Of a DNA stretch of 64,000 nucleotides, positions 30,782 through 40,861 are shown piece after piece; positions within the stretch are counted from its first letter, which is position 1; each line of letters starts with the position of its first letter. Source of the stretch: Gemmatimonadaceae bacterium (lineage in GTDB: Bacteria > Gemmatimonadota > Gemmatimonadetes > Gemmatimonadales > Gemmatimonadaceae). The position numbers were made by a program, and so were the translations under genes. Under the pieces are notes generated by a model. It was not told the DNA's origin. It ran no database searches and saw nothing but the letters and a program-made list of their open reading frames with translations. Where the stretch lies: positions 22,633-86,632 of the forward strand of contig JACMPK010000025.1 of the NCBI GenBank assembly GCA_014377535.1, in the 5' to 3' direction.

Positions 30782-31953
30782 TTGAGACTGCCGCGGCCAA
30801 GCAGCGGGTCAGGCAGTGCGTCGCTGTACACGCGCTCACGGGTGCTTCCGATGTTCACCAGGATGCCCGTCATGAGCAACGAAATGAGCAGGTTGCTGCG
30901 TCCATAGCTGACGAACGGCAAGGTCAATCCGGTGTTCGGGAACAGGCCGGTGATGACGGCAAGGTGCACGAAGGCCGTGGTCACCGTCGCCAGCGTCAAC
31001 CCGACCGCCGTCAGCTGCAGGAACTGGCTGCGCGCGTCGCGCGCGATCCGGAAGCCGAGCCAGGCATAGCCCCAGAACAGCAGCACCACGGTGGTGATGC
31101 CCACGAAGCCCCACTCCTCGCCGACATTCGAGCCGATGAAGTCGGTGTACTGGAACGGCAGGAAGCCGCTCTGCTGCCGGCCCTCGCCGAAGCCGACGCC
31201 GAACATCCGGCCCGAGCCGATTGCGATCATCGACTGGCGGGTCTGCAGGTTGATGTCCTCCGCGCAGCCGACCGCGATGGGTCCGTTGTTCCAGCTGGCG
31301 ACCCGGCACTTCACGTAGCCGTTCATCCGGCCCCAGGCCAGCGGAATGACGAGCAGCCCGATGAGCAGGAAGTGGCCCACGCGGGCACCCGCGACGAACA
31401 GCATGGCGCCCATCAGGGCCAGGTAGAACAGCGCGACGGAGATGTCGGGCTCGAGGACCGCGAGCAGCGCCAGTGCCCCGTTCACCGCAAAGAAGGGCAG
31501 CAATCCCTTGCCCAGGTGACGCAACTGGTCGCCCTTCTTCGCCGCCAGCATTGCAGTCCAGAGGATCACGGCGAGCTTGGCGAACTCCGACGGCTGCACC
31601 GCATGGCTGATCAGAAATCGCTTGGAGCCGTTCACGTCGGGCGAGAGCACGAGCACGGCAAACATGGCCGCCATCGCCGCGATCATGAGCTTCCAGGCGT
31701 ACGCCCGATACCGCTCGGCGTCGATCTTGGCGCACAGGGCGAAGGCGACGATGCCGGCGCCTGCGCCAACGAGCTGCCGGATGAGATAGTACGACGGCGT
31801 GAGATTCTTCTGCTGCGCGACGATGACCGTGGCGCTGTAGACCGTAGCCAGGCCGAGCACGAGCAGCATGGCCGTGACCATGACCAGTGCGCGTGCCTCG
31901 ACGCCCATGCGCCAGCGCTCCCGAATCACCTCCACCGTCACCGCAGCCGTCAC
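30778..31953 (-). CDS. ftsW: SEDS-family peptidoglycan glycosyltransferase FtsW
   Basis: Multi-TM, NGSKRFLIS...QPSEFAKLAVILW, LPFVSYGRSNLL. Confidence 0.93.
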   Translation of the reverse strand: MTAAVTVEVIRERWRMGVEARALVMVTAMLLVLGLATVYSATVIVAQQKNLTPSYYLIRQLVGAGAGIVAFALCAKIDAERYRAYAWKLMIAAMAAMFAVLVLSPDVNGSKRFLISHAVQPSEFAKLAVILWTAMLAAKKGDQLRHLGKGLLPFFAVNGALALLAVLEPDISVALFYLALMGAMLFVAGARVGHFLLIGLLVIPLAWGRMNGYVKCRVASWNNGPIAVGCAEDINLQTRQSMIAIGSGRMFGVGFGEGRQQSGFLPFQYTDFIGSNVGEEWGFVGITTVVLLFWGYAWLGFRIARDARSQFLQLTAVGLTLATVTTAFVHLAVITGLFPNTGLTLPFVSYGRSNLLISLLMTGILVNIGSTRERVYSDALPDPLLGRGSLK

Positions 31954-33383
31954 GACGCCACTCCCCTCGCCAGATCGCGGAACACAGTGCCGCGCTCCTC
32001 GTAATTGCGGAACATGTCAAAACTGGAGCAGGCTGGCGACAGCAGGATCGCGTCGCCCTCGATCGTTGCCGCGCGCGCGTGGGCAATTACGTCGGCAAAG
32101 CTGCCGTCGACACGCTCCACCGCGACGAGCGGTGAAAGATCCTCGACGATCTGGCCAGCCGCCTCGCCGTACGCGATCACCCGCTTGCCATGCAGGCTGA
32201 AATCATGTGCAAGTGCCGTGTACGGCTCACCCTTGTGCCGTCCGCCGAGCAGCAGGACAAACGGCCGCGTCATGCTCTGCACGGCCACGAGCGTCGAGCT
32301 GACGTTGGTGGCCTTGGAGTCGTTCAGCCAGAGCCGGCCGTCGGCGGTCGGCACCGGCTCCAGCCGATGCGGCAGCGCATGGAAGGAGCGCAGCCGGTCG
32401 GCGATCCAGCCGTGCTTGTGCTTCGCGTCCTGTGCTGCGACAGTCGTCGATACGGCATCGTCGAACGGCACGGCGGTCACGACCGCGAGAGCGGCAGCGA
32501 GGGCGTTGGCGACATTGTGATCGCCGACCAGCGGAAACTCGTCGCGGCGCATGAGTGGTGTGCCGCAGAGATACATGATGCCGGACTCCCGGTCGTACCA
32601 GGCATCGGACTCGGTGCCGATGCGGAATGTGCGCACGGTACCCGGCAGAACGCTGCCGCGACCGAGTCGCTCGTGCAGTCGCAGCACCTCGTCGTCATCG
32701 CCGTTCAGCACCCAGCACGACTGCTCGGTGGCGTTGGCAAACAGGTGAGCCTTGTCGCCGTAATACGCGTCGATCGAGTCGTAGCGATCGAGGTGATCCG
32801 GACTGAGGTTCGTCACCACGCCGACGGTCGGTTTGATGCCGGGTGTGTCGTGCAACTGGAAGCTGGAGCACTCGAGGGCAGCCCACGAGGGCTGCGGCTC
32901 GCGCAGAGCGAATTCGGCCAGCGCGGTGCCGATGTTGCCGGCATCGACGATGTCCGTGCACGCACGCAGGATGTGACCAATCAGTGCGGTGGTGGTGGTC
33001 TTGCCATTGGTGCCGGTGATGGCGATGTAGCGCAGCGACGGCATGGCATCGAGCGCGACCTCCATCTCGCCGACCACGGGGACGTGGTGCGCACGCGCGG
33101 CCACGCACGGTGGCGCGGACGGCGGCACGCCTGGGCTCGCGACGACGATGGCCGCGCGCCCGATGCGCACGAGGTCGTGCGCGCCTGTCTGCACGTCGGC
33201 TCCGAGCGCGCGCAGCTGCGCCGCGTTCTCCAGCACCTGCGGGGAGCTCCCGCCATCGGATGCGTAGACCACGTGACCGGCACGCAGCAACAGCTTTGCG
33301 ACCGCCACGCCGGACCTGGCCAGGCCAAGCACGGCGATCTCGCCGGACGTGCGCTCGAGGCGCGCAAACAGTGTGGTACTCAT
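31950..33383 (-). CDS. murD: UDP-N-acetylmuramoylalanine--D-glutamate ligase
   Basis: VLGLARSGVAVAKLLLRAGH, ITGTNGKTTTTALIGHIL, WLNDSKATNVSSTLVAV; start ATG 33383. Confidence 0.95.
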   Translation of the reverse strand: MSTTLFARLERTSGEIAVLGLARSGVAVAKLLLRAGHVVYASDGGSSPQVLENAAQLRALGADVQTGAHDLVRIGRAAIVVASPGVPPSAPPCVAARAHHVPVVGEMEVALDAMPSLRYIAITGTNGKTTTTALIGHILRACTDIVDAGNIGTALAEFALREPQPSWAALECSSFQLHDTPGIKPTVGVVTNLSPDHLDRYDSIDAYYGDKAHLFANATEQSCWVLNGDDDEVLRLHERLGRGSVLPGTVRTFRIGTESDAWYDRESGIMYLCGTPLMRRDEFPLVGDHNVANALAAALAVVTAVPFDDAVSTTVAAQDAKHKHGWIADRLRSFHALPHRLEPVPTADGRLWLNDSKATNVSSTLVAVQSMTRPFVLLLGGRHKGEPYTALAHDFSLHGKRVIAYGEAAGQIVEDLSPLVAVERVDGSFADVIAHARAATIEGDAILLSPACSSFDMFRNYEERGTVFRDLARGVAS

Positions 33384-34522
33384 CGAACCTTCAGCGTGCC
33401 CAATGCGAGGAAAGCGCACAGAATGCCGATGATCCAGAATCGTACGACCACCTGCGTCTCGGGCCAGCCCTTCATCTCGAAGTGATGATGGAGTGGCGCA
33501 CGCAGGAACACCCGATGTTTCTGCGCGAACTCGAGCCCGAACTTCCGCCGCCGGTACTTGAACACGGAGCGCTGCAGGATCACGCTCACGACCTCGGCCA
33601 CGAACACCGCGCCGACGATGGCGAGCAGGAACTCGCTTTTGAGCAGGATCGCGACTGCGCCGATTGCGCCGCCGAGTGCGAGTGAACCCGTGTCACCCAT
33701 GAAGACCTGTGCGGGGAACGCGTTGAACCAGAGGAAGCCGATCAGCGCGCCGAACATCGCGGCACAGAAGATCGTCAGTTCGCCGGCGCCGCGCAGGTAG
33801 AAGAGCTGCAGGTAGCCACTGACGTCGATGCGCCCCATGGCATAGGCGTACACCGCGAAGGTCACCGCGGCGATGGCGCACAGACCGGCCGCAAGTCCAT
33901 CGAGACCATCAGTGAAGTTCACGGCATTACTCGCACCCGAGAGGATGAACGTGACGAAAGGCACGTACAACCACGCGAAGCCGACCGACATCGGCACAAT
34001 TAGCACGTACTTGAAGAACGGCAACGTGGTGGACGCGCCCGGCAGCGTGCTGATCGGATCGAGCCACAGATATGTCCCCAGTGCGACGCCGATCACGATC
34101 TGCCCGAACAGCTTGTAGCGCTCCACGAGTCCCTCGTTCTTCTCGCCAAGCCGCTTCTGTCGAAGCTTCAGGTAATCGTCGAGAAAGCCGATGCCGCCCA
34201 TGGCCGCCATCACCACCATCGCCAGCATCACGTAGCGATTGTCGAGCTTCGCCCAGAGCAGCGTCGGCGCGATGGTCGCGGCAAGAATGATCAGCCCACC
34301 CATCGTCGGCGTGGTGCCCTTGGCCTGGTGCGAATCGGGCGTGCCTTCGCGCACCACCTGATGCAATGCCATGGACCGCAGGCGCGCGATGATCAGCGGT
34401 CCGATGAGGAACGCCATCAACAGCGCCGTGACGGCAGCACCGACCGCGCGGAAGCTGATGTAATAAAAGAGCCGGAACGGCTCCCAGTATGGCTGGAGCG
34501 GAGCGAGGAGATGAAACAGCAC
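33380..34522 (-). CDS. mraY: Phospho-N-acetylmuramoyl-pentapeptide transferase
   Basis: Multi-TM, KGTTPTMGGLIIL, NFTDGLDGLAAG, ALIGFLWFNAFPAQVFMGDTGSLALGG. Confidence 0.96.
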   Translation of the reverse strand: MLFHLLAPLQPYWEPFRLFYYISFRAVGAAVTALLMAFLIGPLIIARLRSMALHQVVREGTPDSHQAKGTTPTMGGLIILAATIAPTLLWAKLDNRYVMLAMVVMAAMGGIGFLDDYLKLRQKRLGEKNEGLVERYKLFGQIVIGVALGTYLWLDPISTLPGASTTLPFFKYVLIVPMSVGFAWLYVPFVTFILSGASNAVNFTDGLDGLAAGLCAIAAVTFAVYAYAMGRIDVSGYLQLFYLRGAGELTIFCAAMFGALIGFLWFNAFPAQVFMGDTGSLALGGAIGAVAILLKSEFLLAIVGAVFVAEVVSVILQRSVFKYRRRKFGLEFAQKHRVFLRAPLHHHFEMKGWPETQVVVRFWIIGILCAFLALGTLKVR

Positions 34523-34543
34523 GTCGGGGGGTCGTGGTGTGGG

Positions 34544-35962
34544 TCAGGAGGCCGCAGTGGCCCAGCGGGTGATCGGTGCGACGAGTCGTTCGAGACTTAC
34601 GCCGCGCGAGCCTTTCAGCAGGACTGCCGCATTGCGCGCGCAGCGCCGCAGCAGTTCCTCCTCGGCAGCCGGCGCATCGTCGGCGAGAATCAGGCGGGGA
34701 TCATCGGGCGCGACGCGGCGCAGTGCCGCCGCGACGTCGCCGATGCCGACGATCACGGCCAGCGGTCGTGCGATGGCATCGCGTGCAATCGCATCATGCA
34801 TGGCATCGGCGGCGGCACCCAGCTCACGCATCGTTCCCAGGATCGCGACGAGCGGACGTCCCGTGCCCACGGCCTCGAGCAGGTCCAGTGCCGCACGCAC
34901 CGACGGCGGGTTTGCGTTGTAGGCATCATTCACGAGCAGCGCGTCGCCCACGCGGTCGACGGCGGCGCGCATCGACGGCGGCACCATGCGCGAAAGGCCA
35001 GTCTGCATCTGCGGCAGCGTGACGCCGAAGCCGCGGCAGACCGTGACGGCGAGCATCGCGTTGCGCAGGTTGTGCACGCCACGCAGCGGAATGTGCAGTT
35101 CCCCGTCCTCGAACATGAGCGTGCCACTGCCATCCGGCTCGAGCTGCCACCGCAGTGGCTGCATGTGACCATCGTCAAGCCCGGCAATCACGACCTGCTG
35201 TACATCGCCGCGAACGGCAGCGGCCACTTCCGGATGTGTAGCCGGCGTGACGACGACCGGCACGTTCAGCGTGAGCTCGAGCTCCTCGCGCAGCACACCC
35301 GCGATGTCGCCCAGCCCTTCGAGATGTTCCTCCCCGATGGACGTGATCACCGTGACATCGGGCGCGATGATGGCACGCAGGCGTGCAATTTCGCCGGGCA
35401 TGTTGGTGCCGGCCTCGATCACGGCCAGATCGGCGTGATCAGGCACGGACAACAGCGTGAGCGGCACACCGATCTCGTTGTTCAAATTGCCCGGCGTCGC
35501 ATGCACCTCGTACGCCCCGGACAGCATCGCCGCCAGCATCGCCTTCGTGCTGGTCTTGCCATTCGAGCCGCCGATCGCAATCACCGGCTTGCCCCAGGCG
35601 CGACGGCGGAAGTTTGCCAAGGCACCCAGCGCGACGCGGGTGTCGTGCACCACGTAGACCGGCACGCCGAGGTTTGCTGCGCGTGCAGCATCGTTGATGA
35701 CGAGCGCCGACGCACCGGCTGCGACGGCGTCGGCCAGAAAATCATGCGCGTCGAACTGCTCGCCCTGAAGCGCGACAAAGAGCGTATCGGGCACGATGCG
35801 GCGGGTGTCGGTGCTGACGCCGCGGAACTCGGGCGCGCCGCGCGGCAGCGGGATCGTGGCGCACGCCTCGAGCGCCGTCGCCACGCGATCCATGGTCCAG
35901 AAGGCGCGACCGGTCGACGTGTACGGCACGTCACTGGCGAGTGGTGAGCGCGCGGTGGTCAT
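34544..35962 (-). CDS. murF: UDP-N-acetylmuramoyl-tripeptide--D-alanyl-D-alanine ligase
   Basis: AIGGSNGKTSTKAMLAAML, EAGTNMPGEIARL, VNDAYNANPPSVRAALDLL. Confidence 0.95.
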   Translation of the reverse strand: MTTARSPLASDVPYTSTGRAFWTMDRVATALEACATIPLPRGAPEFRGVSTDTRRIVPDTLFVALQGEQFDAHDFLADAVAAGASALVINDAARAANLGVPVYVVHDTRVALGALANFRRRAWGKPVIAIGGSNGKTSTKAMLAAMLSGAYEVHATPGNLNNEIGVPLTLLSVPDHADLAVIEAGTNMPGEIARLRAIIAPDVTVITSIGEEHLEGLGDIAGVLREELELTLNVPVVVTPATHPEVAAAVRGDVQQVVIAGLDDGHMQPLRWQLEPDGSGTLMFEDGELHIPLRGVHNLRNAMLAVTVCRGFGVTLPQMQTGLSRMVPPSMRAAVDRVGDALLVNDAYNANPPSVRAALDLLEAVGTGRPLVAILGTMRELGAAADAMHDAIARDAIARPLAVIVGIGDVAAALRRVAPDDPRLILADDAPAAEEELLRRCARNAAVLLKGSRGVSLERLVAPITRWATAAS

Positions 35963-37446
35963 TGCGCCGCCGTCAGTGCTGCCACGATGCCAGCCACGAT
36001 CTCTGCCTCGTCGAACGGATGACTGGTGGTGCCGCGAATCTGGTAGGTCTCATGACCCTTGCCGGCGAGCAGCACGAGGTCATCGGGACCGGCCATCGTG
36101 ATGGCTTGCGTGATGGCCTTCAGGCGATCCTGCTCGCGCACGATGGTCTCGAGCGGCATGCCGGCCACGATGTCGTCGATGATGCGGGCCGGATCTTCGG
36201 TGCGCGGGTTGTCGCTGGTCACGATGCAGACGTCGGCGAGGCTTGCCGCGACGCGACCCATGTCCGGGCGCTTGCCGCGATCGCGATCGCCACCGGCACC
36301 GAAGACCACGATCACGCGTCCCGTCGCGAACGGGCGCACCGACTGCAGTGCGCGCTGCAGCGCATCGGGAGTGTGTGCATAGTCGCGCAGCACCGCCGGC
36401 GTCGTGCTCAGTCGCTCGAGCCGACCGGGGACCTGCGGCATGGCAGACAGTCTGGATGCGACGACCGACAACGGCAGACCGAGTCCGATGCACACGGCTG
36501 CGACGCCAACTGCGTTGTCGACCTGGAAGTCGCCGAGCAGCGGAAGCTGCACCTTCACCGCACCGGTCGAGGGTGCGTGCAGCGAAAAGCTGCTGCCGAC
36601 ATTCGTGAATTTGATGCGACGTGCGTAGACGTCTGCGACGTGCGCACCGGCGGAGTACCGCACGCGACGATGCGGCGTGGGCGGCAACGCGTCCCACGCA
36701 GGATCATCGGCGTTCGTGATCACGCACGCGGCGTCGGTGAGCTGGTCCAGCAGCATGGCCTTGGCGTGGAAATATGCCGCCATGGTGCCATGATAATCGA
36801 TGTGGTCGCGCGTGAAGTTGGTGAACAGCGCGGCATCGAAACGCAGCCCGTCCAGTCGGTGCTGATGCAGCGCATGTGAACTCGCCTCGAGGGCCACCCA
36901 GTGCACGCCCGCGTCGCACAGCTCGCGCAGCAGCTTCTGCAGCTCGACCGGCCCCGGCGTCGTGGGGCCGTCGCCGCCGGGATGTGCGCGCCCCGCGGCG
37001 CCGATCAGCACACCGAGTGTCCCGATCGATGCGGCCGGCTGCGCCTCGGTCGAGAGAAGGCAGCGGAGCATGCTCACAGACGTCGTCTTGCCGTTCGTGC
37101 CGGTGACGGCAACGAGACTCAGCTGCGACGCAGGCTCACCGTACCACGCCGCTGCCGCCACGGCGACCGCGCGCCGCGTATCCGAAACGATGATCGCCGG
37201 CAGATCTGTCGAGGCCGCGTCGCTGACGATCGCTGCCGCCGCGCCGGCGATAGCCGCCTGCGGCAGGAACTCGTGTCCATTGCGCGTACTGCCATGCACC
37301 GCGACGAAGAGCGCGCCGTCAGTGACAGCACGGCTGTCGGCGGTGATCGCGGCAAATTGCGCAGGGAGTGTGCCCCGCACTGCCTGCAGTAATCCGGCGC
37401 GTTGCAAGGCGTCGGTGATGATACCGGCATTCACGGACGCGTTCAT
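35959..37446 (-). CDS. murE: UDP-N-acetylmuramoyl-L-alanyl-D-glutamate--2,6-diaminopimelate ligase
   Basis: VTGTNGKTTSVSMLRCLL, LEASSHALHQHRLDGLRFDAALFTN, DNPRTEDP (meso-DAP-type specificity motif). Confidence 0.95.
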   Translation of the reverse strand: MNASVNAGIITDALQRAGLLQAVRGTLPAQFAAITADSRAVTDGALFVAVHGSTRNGHEFLPQAAIAGAAAAIVSDAASTDLPAIIVSDTRRAVAVAAAAWYGEPASQLSLVAVTGTNGKTTSVSMLRCLLSTEAQPAASIGTLGVLIGAAGRAHPGGDGPTTPGPVELQKLLRELCDAGVHWVALEASSHALHQHRLDGLRFDAALFTNFTRDHIDYHGTMAAYFHAKAMLLDQLTDAACVITNADDPAWDALPPTPHRRVRYSAGAHVADVYARRIKFTNVGSSFSLHAPSTGAVKVQLPLLGDFQVDNAVGVAAVCIGLGLPLSVVASRLSAMPQVPGRLERLSTTPAVLRDYAHTPDALQRALQSVRPFATGRVIVVFGAGGDRDRGKRPDMGRVAASLADVCIVTSDNPRTEDPARIIDDIVAGMPLETIVREQDRLKAITQAITMAGPDDLVLLAGKGHETYQIRGTTSHPFDEAEIVAGIVAALTAAQ

Positions 37447-39473
37447 GGTGCGCGGTGCAGCGTGACGATCGTGCCGGGCAGCACCGTCGCGCCCGCCGCT
37501 GGTGACGTGCCGGCGGGAGCGAGCGAGTCGAGCACTACGCGAAATCCCTGCTCGTGCAGCAGGAACAGTGCATCGCGCATCTGCAACCCGCTCACATCAG
37601 GCACGCGTCGCACGCGCGACGGCGGGGCCAGTGTGGCGTTGCGCGCAGGCGCAATCGCCATCAAGTACGGGACGGCACCATCGAGCGAATCGAGTCGCGC
37701 CCGTCGGCCCACGCGGATCGCGGGTGCCGACCGGACCGCAGCTTCCGCAAGTGCGAGCGAGTCCGGCGCGACGACCAGCGCGGGCAGCACCTGGCCGGCC
37801 AGCTCGCGACGATTGATCGCCGTGCGCGTCGATGCGAATGCGCCCTCGATGATCAGCTTCAGGATCGGTGCGGCAACGAGCCCGCCGTAGATCTGCCCTC
37901 CGCGCGGCCGATCGAGCTTGGCGAGGATCACGAGTTGCGGTGCGTCAGCGGGGAACAGTCCGATGAAGCTTGCCGTGTAGTCGCCGGAGTCGTAGCTGCC
38001 ATTGCGCAGTAACTTCGTGGTGCCCGACTTCCCTGCCAGCGCGAACTTCGTCAACGCCGCGCTCTTGCCAGTGCCTTCCGTGATCGTGTGCTTGAGCACT
38101 TCACGCATCGCCTTCGCGACCGACGGCGAGAACACGCGTCGCACGACACGCGGGCGATGTCGCCACCGCACCGTCCCGTCCGGATTGCGAATCTCGCGCA
38201 CCAGCGTGGGCTCCATCAGCAGGCCGTCATTCGCGATGGCGCCATACGCGAGCGCGAGCTGCAGTGGTGTCACGGTCAGCTCGTAGCCCATCGCCAGCGA
38301 CGAGGGCGTGAACTGATCCCATCGCCCAAAGGCACGCAACCGTCCCGCCGACTCGCCTGGATACGACAGGCCGGTATACGCACCGAAGCCGAGGTTGCGC
38401 AGCAGCTCGTAGTGCACGCGATTCGGCATGCGGTCCCGCAGCGTGACGATACCGATGTTGCTGGACTGCGCGAGCACCTCGGTCACACTCATGCGCGGTG
38501 CGACATGTGCATCGGTAATCTTGCGGATCCCGCGATAATTCAACGAGCCGTTGTGCGTGTTGATCACTTCGTCGGGACTTGTGCGGCCGTCGGCGATCAG
38601 TTGCGCGACGATGAACGGCTTGAGCGTGGAACCTGGCTCGTAGGGATCGGTGACGGCGGTGAGCTTGGTGGCCACGCCGCTGCGTGTGCGGCTGGCCAAC
38701 GCGACGATCTCGCCTGAGCGTGGATCGAGCACCACCACGTCACCACCATCGGCACCGTTCGCGGTCACCGCAGTCTCGAGCGCGCGTTCGGCGATATCCT
38801 GTAGCGCGTAATTCAGCGACAGCGTCAGCTCGCTGCCCGGAATCGGCGCGACGATCGGCGCATCAGGCGATTCCAGCCGGTCACCACGCCCGGTCTTGAT
38901 CATCTGGCGCGATCCGGTGATGCCCTGCAGCAACGAATCCAGCGAAAGCTCCAGGCCACTGATCGCGCGATTGCCATCGAGGCCGCCGACAACGGCGCGC
39001 ACGCCGCGTGACTGGATTGCCATCAGGCGCGCCATCTCGTACGTCACGGTCACGCCGCGCATGCCGATCATGGCGCTGGCATCCGAGACGGGATATTGGC
39101 CGGGCAGATTGATCCACTTGCGCGTGGTGTCGAGCGCGCGGCGTGCGTAGACAGGCGGTGCCTTCAACTGCTTGAGCGTACGCGCCAGCGTCGCACGGTC
39201 GACGCGACGGATCTCGCGCGGCGCGATGCTGAACGACACGAGTTCGCGGCTCTCGACCAGCGGCATGCCGGTCGCATCGATCATCCGTCCGCGCGGCGCT
39301 GGCAGTCGCTCGAGGCGCGTCTGCTGTCGTGCGGCGATCTCGGTCCACTTGCGACCGTTGAGCAGCTGCACGTCGGCGGCCTTCACGAGGATGGCGAGTG
39401 CGAACAGCGCAATACCCCACTCCACCAGCGTGAACCGGTCACGCAAGCCGCGCAGCCGTTCACGGAGCGACAC
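37443..39473 (-). CDS. ftsI: Peptidoglycan transpeptidase FtsI/PBP3-type with a C-terminal PASTA domain
   Basis: PGSTLKPF, QSSNIG, AGKSGTTKL; C-terminal VPDVSGLQMRDALFLLHEQGFRVVLDS...PGTIVTLHRAP. Confidence 0.93.
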   Translation of the reverse strand: MSLRERLRGLRDRFTLVEWGIALFALAILVKAADVQLLNGRKWTEIAARQQTRLERLPAPRGRMIDATGMPLVESRELVSFSIAPREIRRVDRATLARTLKQLKAPPVYARRALDTTRKWINLPGQYPVSDASAMIGMRGVTVTYEMARLMAIQSRGVRAVVGGLDGNRAISGLELSLDSLLQGITGSRQMIKTGRGDRLESPDAPIVAPIPGSELTLSLNYALQDIAERALETAVTANGADGGDVVVLDPRSGEIVALASRTRSGVATKLTAVTDPYEPGSTLKPFIVAQLIADGRTSPDEVINTHNGSLNYRGIRKITDAHVAPRMSVTEVLAQSSNIGIVTLRDRMPNRVHYELLRNLGFGAYTGLSYPGESAGRLRAFGRWDQFTPSSLAMGYELTVTPLQLALAYGAIANDGLLMEPTLVREIRNPDGTVRWRHRPRVVRRVFSPSVAKAMREVLKHTITEGTGKSAALTKFALAGKSGTTKLLRNGSYDSGDYTASFIGLFPADAPQLVILAKLDRPRGGQIYGGLVAAPILKLIIEGAFASTRTAINRRELAGQVLPALVVAPDSLALAEAAVRSAPAIRVGRRARLDSLDGAVPYLMAIAPARNATLAPPSRVRRVPDVSGLQMRDALFLLHEQGFRVVLDSLAPAGTSPAAGATVLPGTIVTLHRAP

Positions 39474-39777
39474 GCGGCACCTCCGTCACCTGCAGGTCGA
39501 TGACTTGCGTGTCGGCTGGCACGCGCATGCCGAGCGTCGACTCCACCAACGGCGCGAGCCGATTGCGGCTCGAGGCCGAACGGATCTCCGACTCGAGCTT
39601 GATGACTTCGCCGCTCAACTGCGTGCGCGTACGCTCGATGCCGCTCAGATCACGCTGAAGCGCACGCCCCCACGACCGGCGCCCGATGACGGAGATGGTC
39701 ACGAGGAAAAACCCCACGAGTGCCAGCGCGACGGTCGTGCGACCGCGACGACGCGGGGCTACCCGGCGCGTTGCCAT
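39460..39777 (-). CDS. FtsL-like single-pass cell division protein
   Basis: 105 aa, one TM, coiled-coil, between rsmH and ftsI. Confidence 0.7.
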   Translation of the reverse strand: MATRRVAPRRRGRTTVALALVGFFLVTISVIGRRSWGRALQRDLSGIERTRTQLSGEVIKLESEIRSASSRNRLAPLVESTLGMRVPADTQVIDLQVTEVPRVAP

Positions 39778-40712
39778 AAACGCAGATGTGCGCTGCGAGC
39801 GCGGGGATTGAGCGCGATCTCCGCTGCATCAGCGAGGATCGCCTTGCGCACGGGCAGTGTGCCGAGCGCGATGCGATCGCACTGGCAGAATGGTGCCCGC
39901 GGCGGGCAGGAACAGGCCGCGCTCCACGCACGGAATGCATGCTTCACCAGCCGGTCCTCGCCGGAATGATACGCCATCACCAGAAACAGCCCGCCCGGCG
40001 ACAACCGTTCACGCAATACGGGAAGGGCGCGTGCGAGTCCGGTCAGCTCGTCATTGACGGCGATACGCAGTGCCTGAAAGAGTCGCGCGAAATCCGGCGG
40101 TCCCGACCGAGCGCCCAGCGTCGCGCGGATCGCATTGACGAAATCATCGCTCACGGCAAATGGGCGCAAGTCGCGACGTTCGGCAATGATACGCGCCAGC
40201 TTGTGCGCGCGCGGCTCGTCGCCGTACTCGCGGAACGCCTGCACCATGTCGGCTTCATCGGTGGTGTTCAACCACTCGGCGGCGCTCATGCCGCGACCGT
40301 CCATCCGCATGTCGAGCGGCGCGCCCATCCGGAACGAAAAGCCACGCGCGTCATCGTCGAGCTGACGCGACGAGACACCGAGGTCGAGCAGGATCGCGTC
40401 GAAGTGACGACCCTCAAGGTCTGCCACCGCATCGACGCCGGCATAGTTGCACTGGATGATCTCGAGTGAACCTGCGGCAAGCGCGTCATGCAGCCTGTCA
40501 CTCGCGACCGCGATGGCCGCCGGATCACGATCGAGCGCCGTGACCTGCTTGCCGGCTGCGAGCAGCGCGGCCGCGTGTCCACCGCCGCCCAGCGTGCCGT
40601 CCAGCACCGTCAACGACGATGCGCATGCGCGCAGCACCGCGCTCACCATGACGGGGGCGTGGTACGGCGTGGCGAAGGCGAGAGCATTATCCGAAGCAGG
40701 CGCTGCGATCAT
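39759..40712 (-). CDS. rsmH: 16S rRNA m4C1402 methyltransferase RsmH (MraW)
   Basis: YHAPVMVSAVLRAC, LDGTLGGGGHAAALLAAG, ILLDLGVSSRQLDDDARGFSFRMGAPLDMRMD; start ATG 40712. Confidence 0.95.
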   Translation of the reverse strand: MIAAPASDNALAFATPYHAPVMVSAVLRACASSLTVLDGTLGGGGHAAALLAAGKQVTALDRDPAAIAVASDRLHDALAAGSLEIIQCNYAGVDAVADLEGRHFDAILLDLGVSSRQLDDDARGFSFRMGAPLDMRMDGRGMSAAEWLNTTDEADMVQAFREYGDEPRAHKLARIIAERRDLRPFAVSDDFVNAIRATLGARSGPPDFARLFQALRIAVNDELTGLARALPVLRERLSPGGLFLVMAYHSGEDRLVKHAFRAWSAACSCPPRAPFCQCDRIALGTLPVRKAILADAAEIALNPRARSAHLRLWQRAG

Positions 40713-40794
40713 TCGAATGGTCGAGGGAGGGCCACGCGAACAATCTAGCGCGGCCACAAACAGAGAAAGCCAGCAGATACGCGTCCCAAACAAG

Positions 40795-40826
40795 CAACGC
40801 CCGCCGTCAGATGACGGCGGGCGTTG
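40795..40826 (-). terminator. Hairpin terminator 3' of the TPR-protein gene, just upstream of the dcw operon
   Basis: Perfect 15-bp inverted repeat CAACGCCCGCCGTCA-GA-TGACGGCGGGCGTTG followed on the minus strand by T-rich TTGCTTGTTTG. Confidence 0.75.
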
Positions 40827-40861
40827 TCAAGCGCGACGCTCCCGCGCTCACCCCGTGCGAC

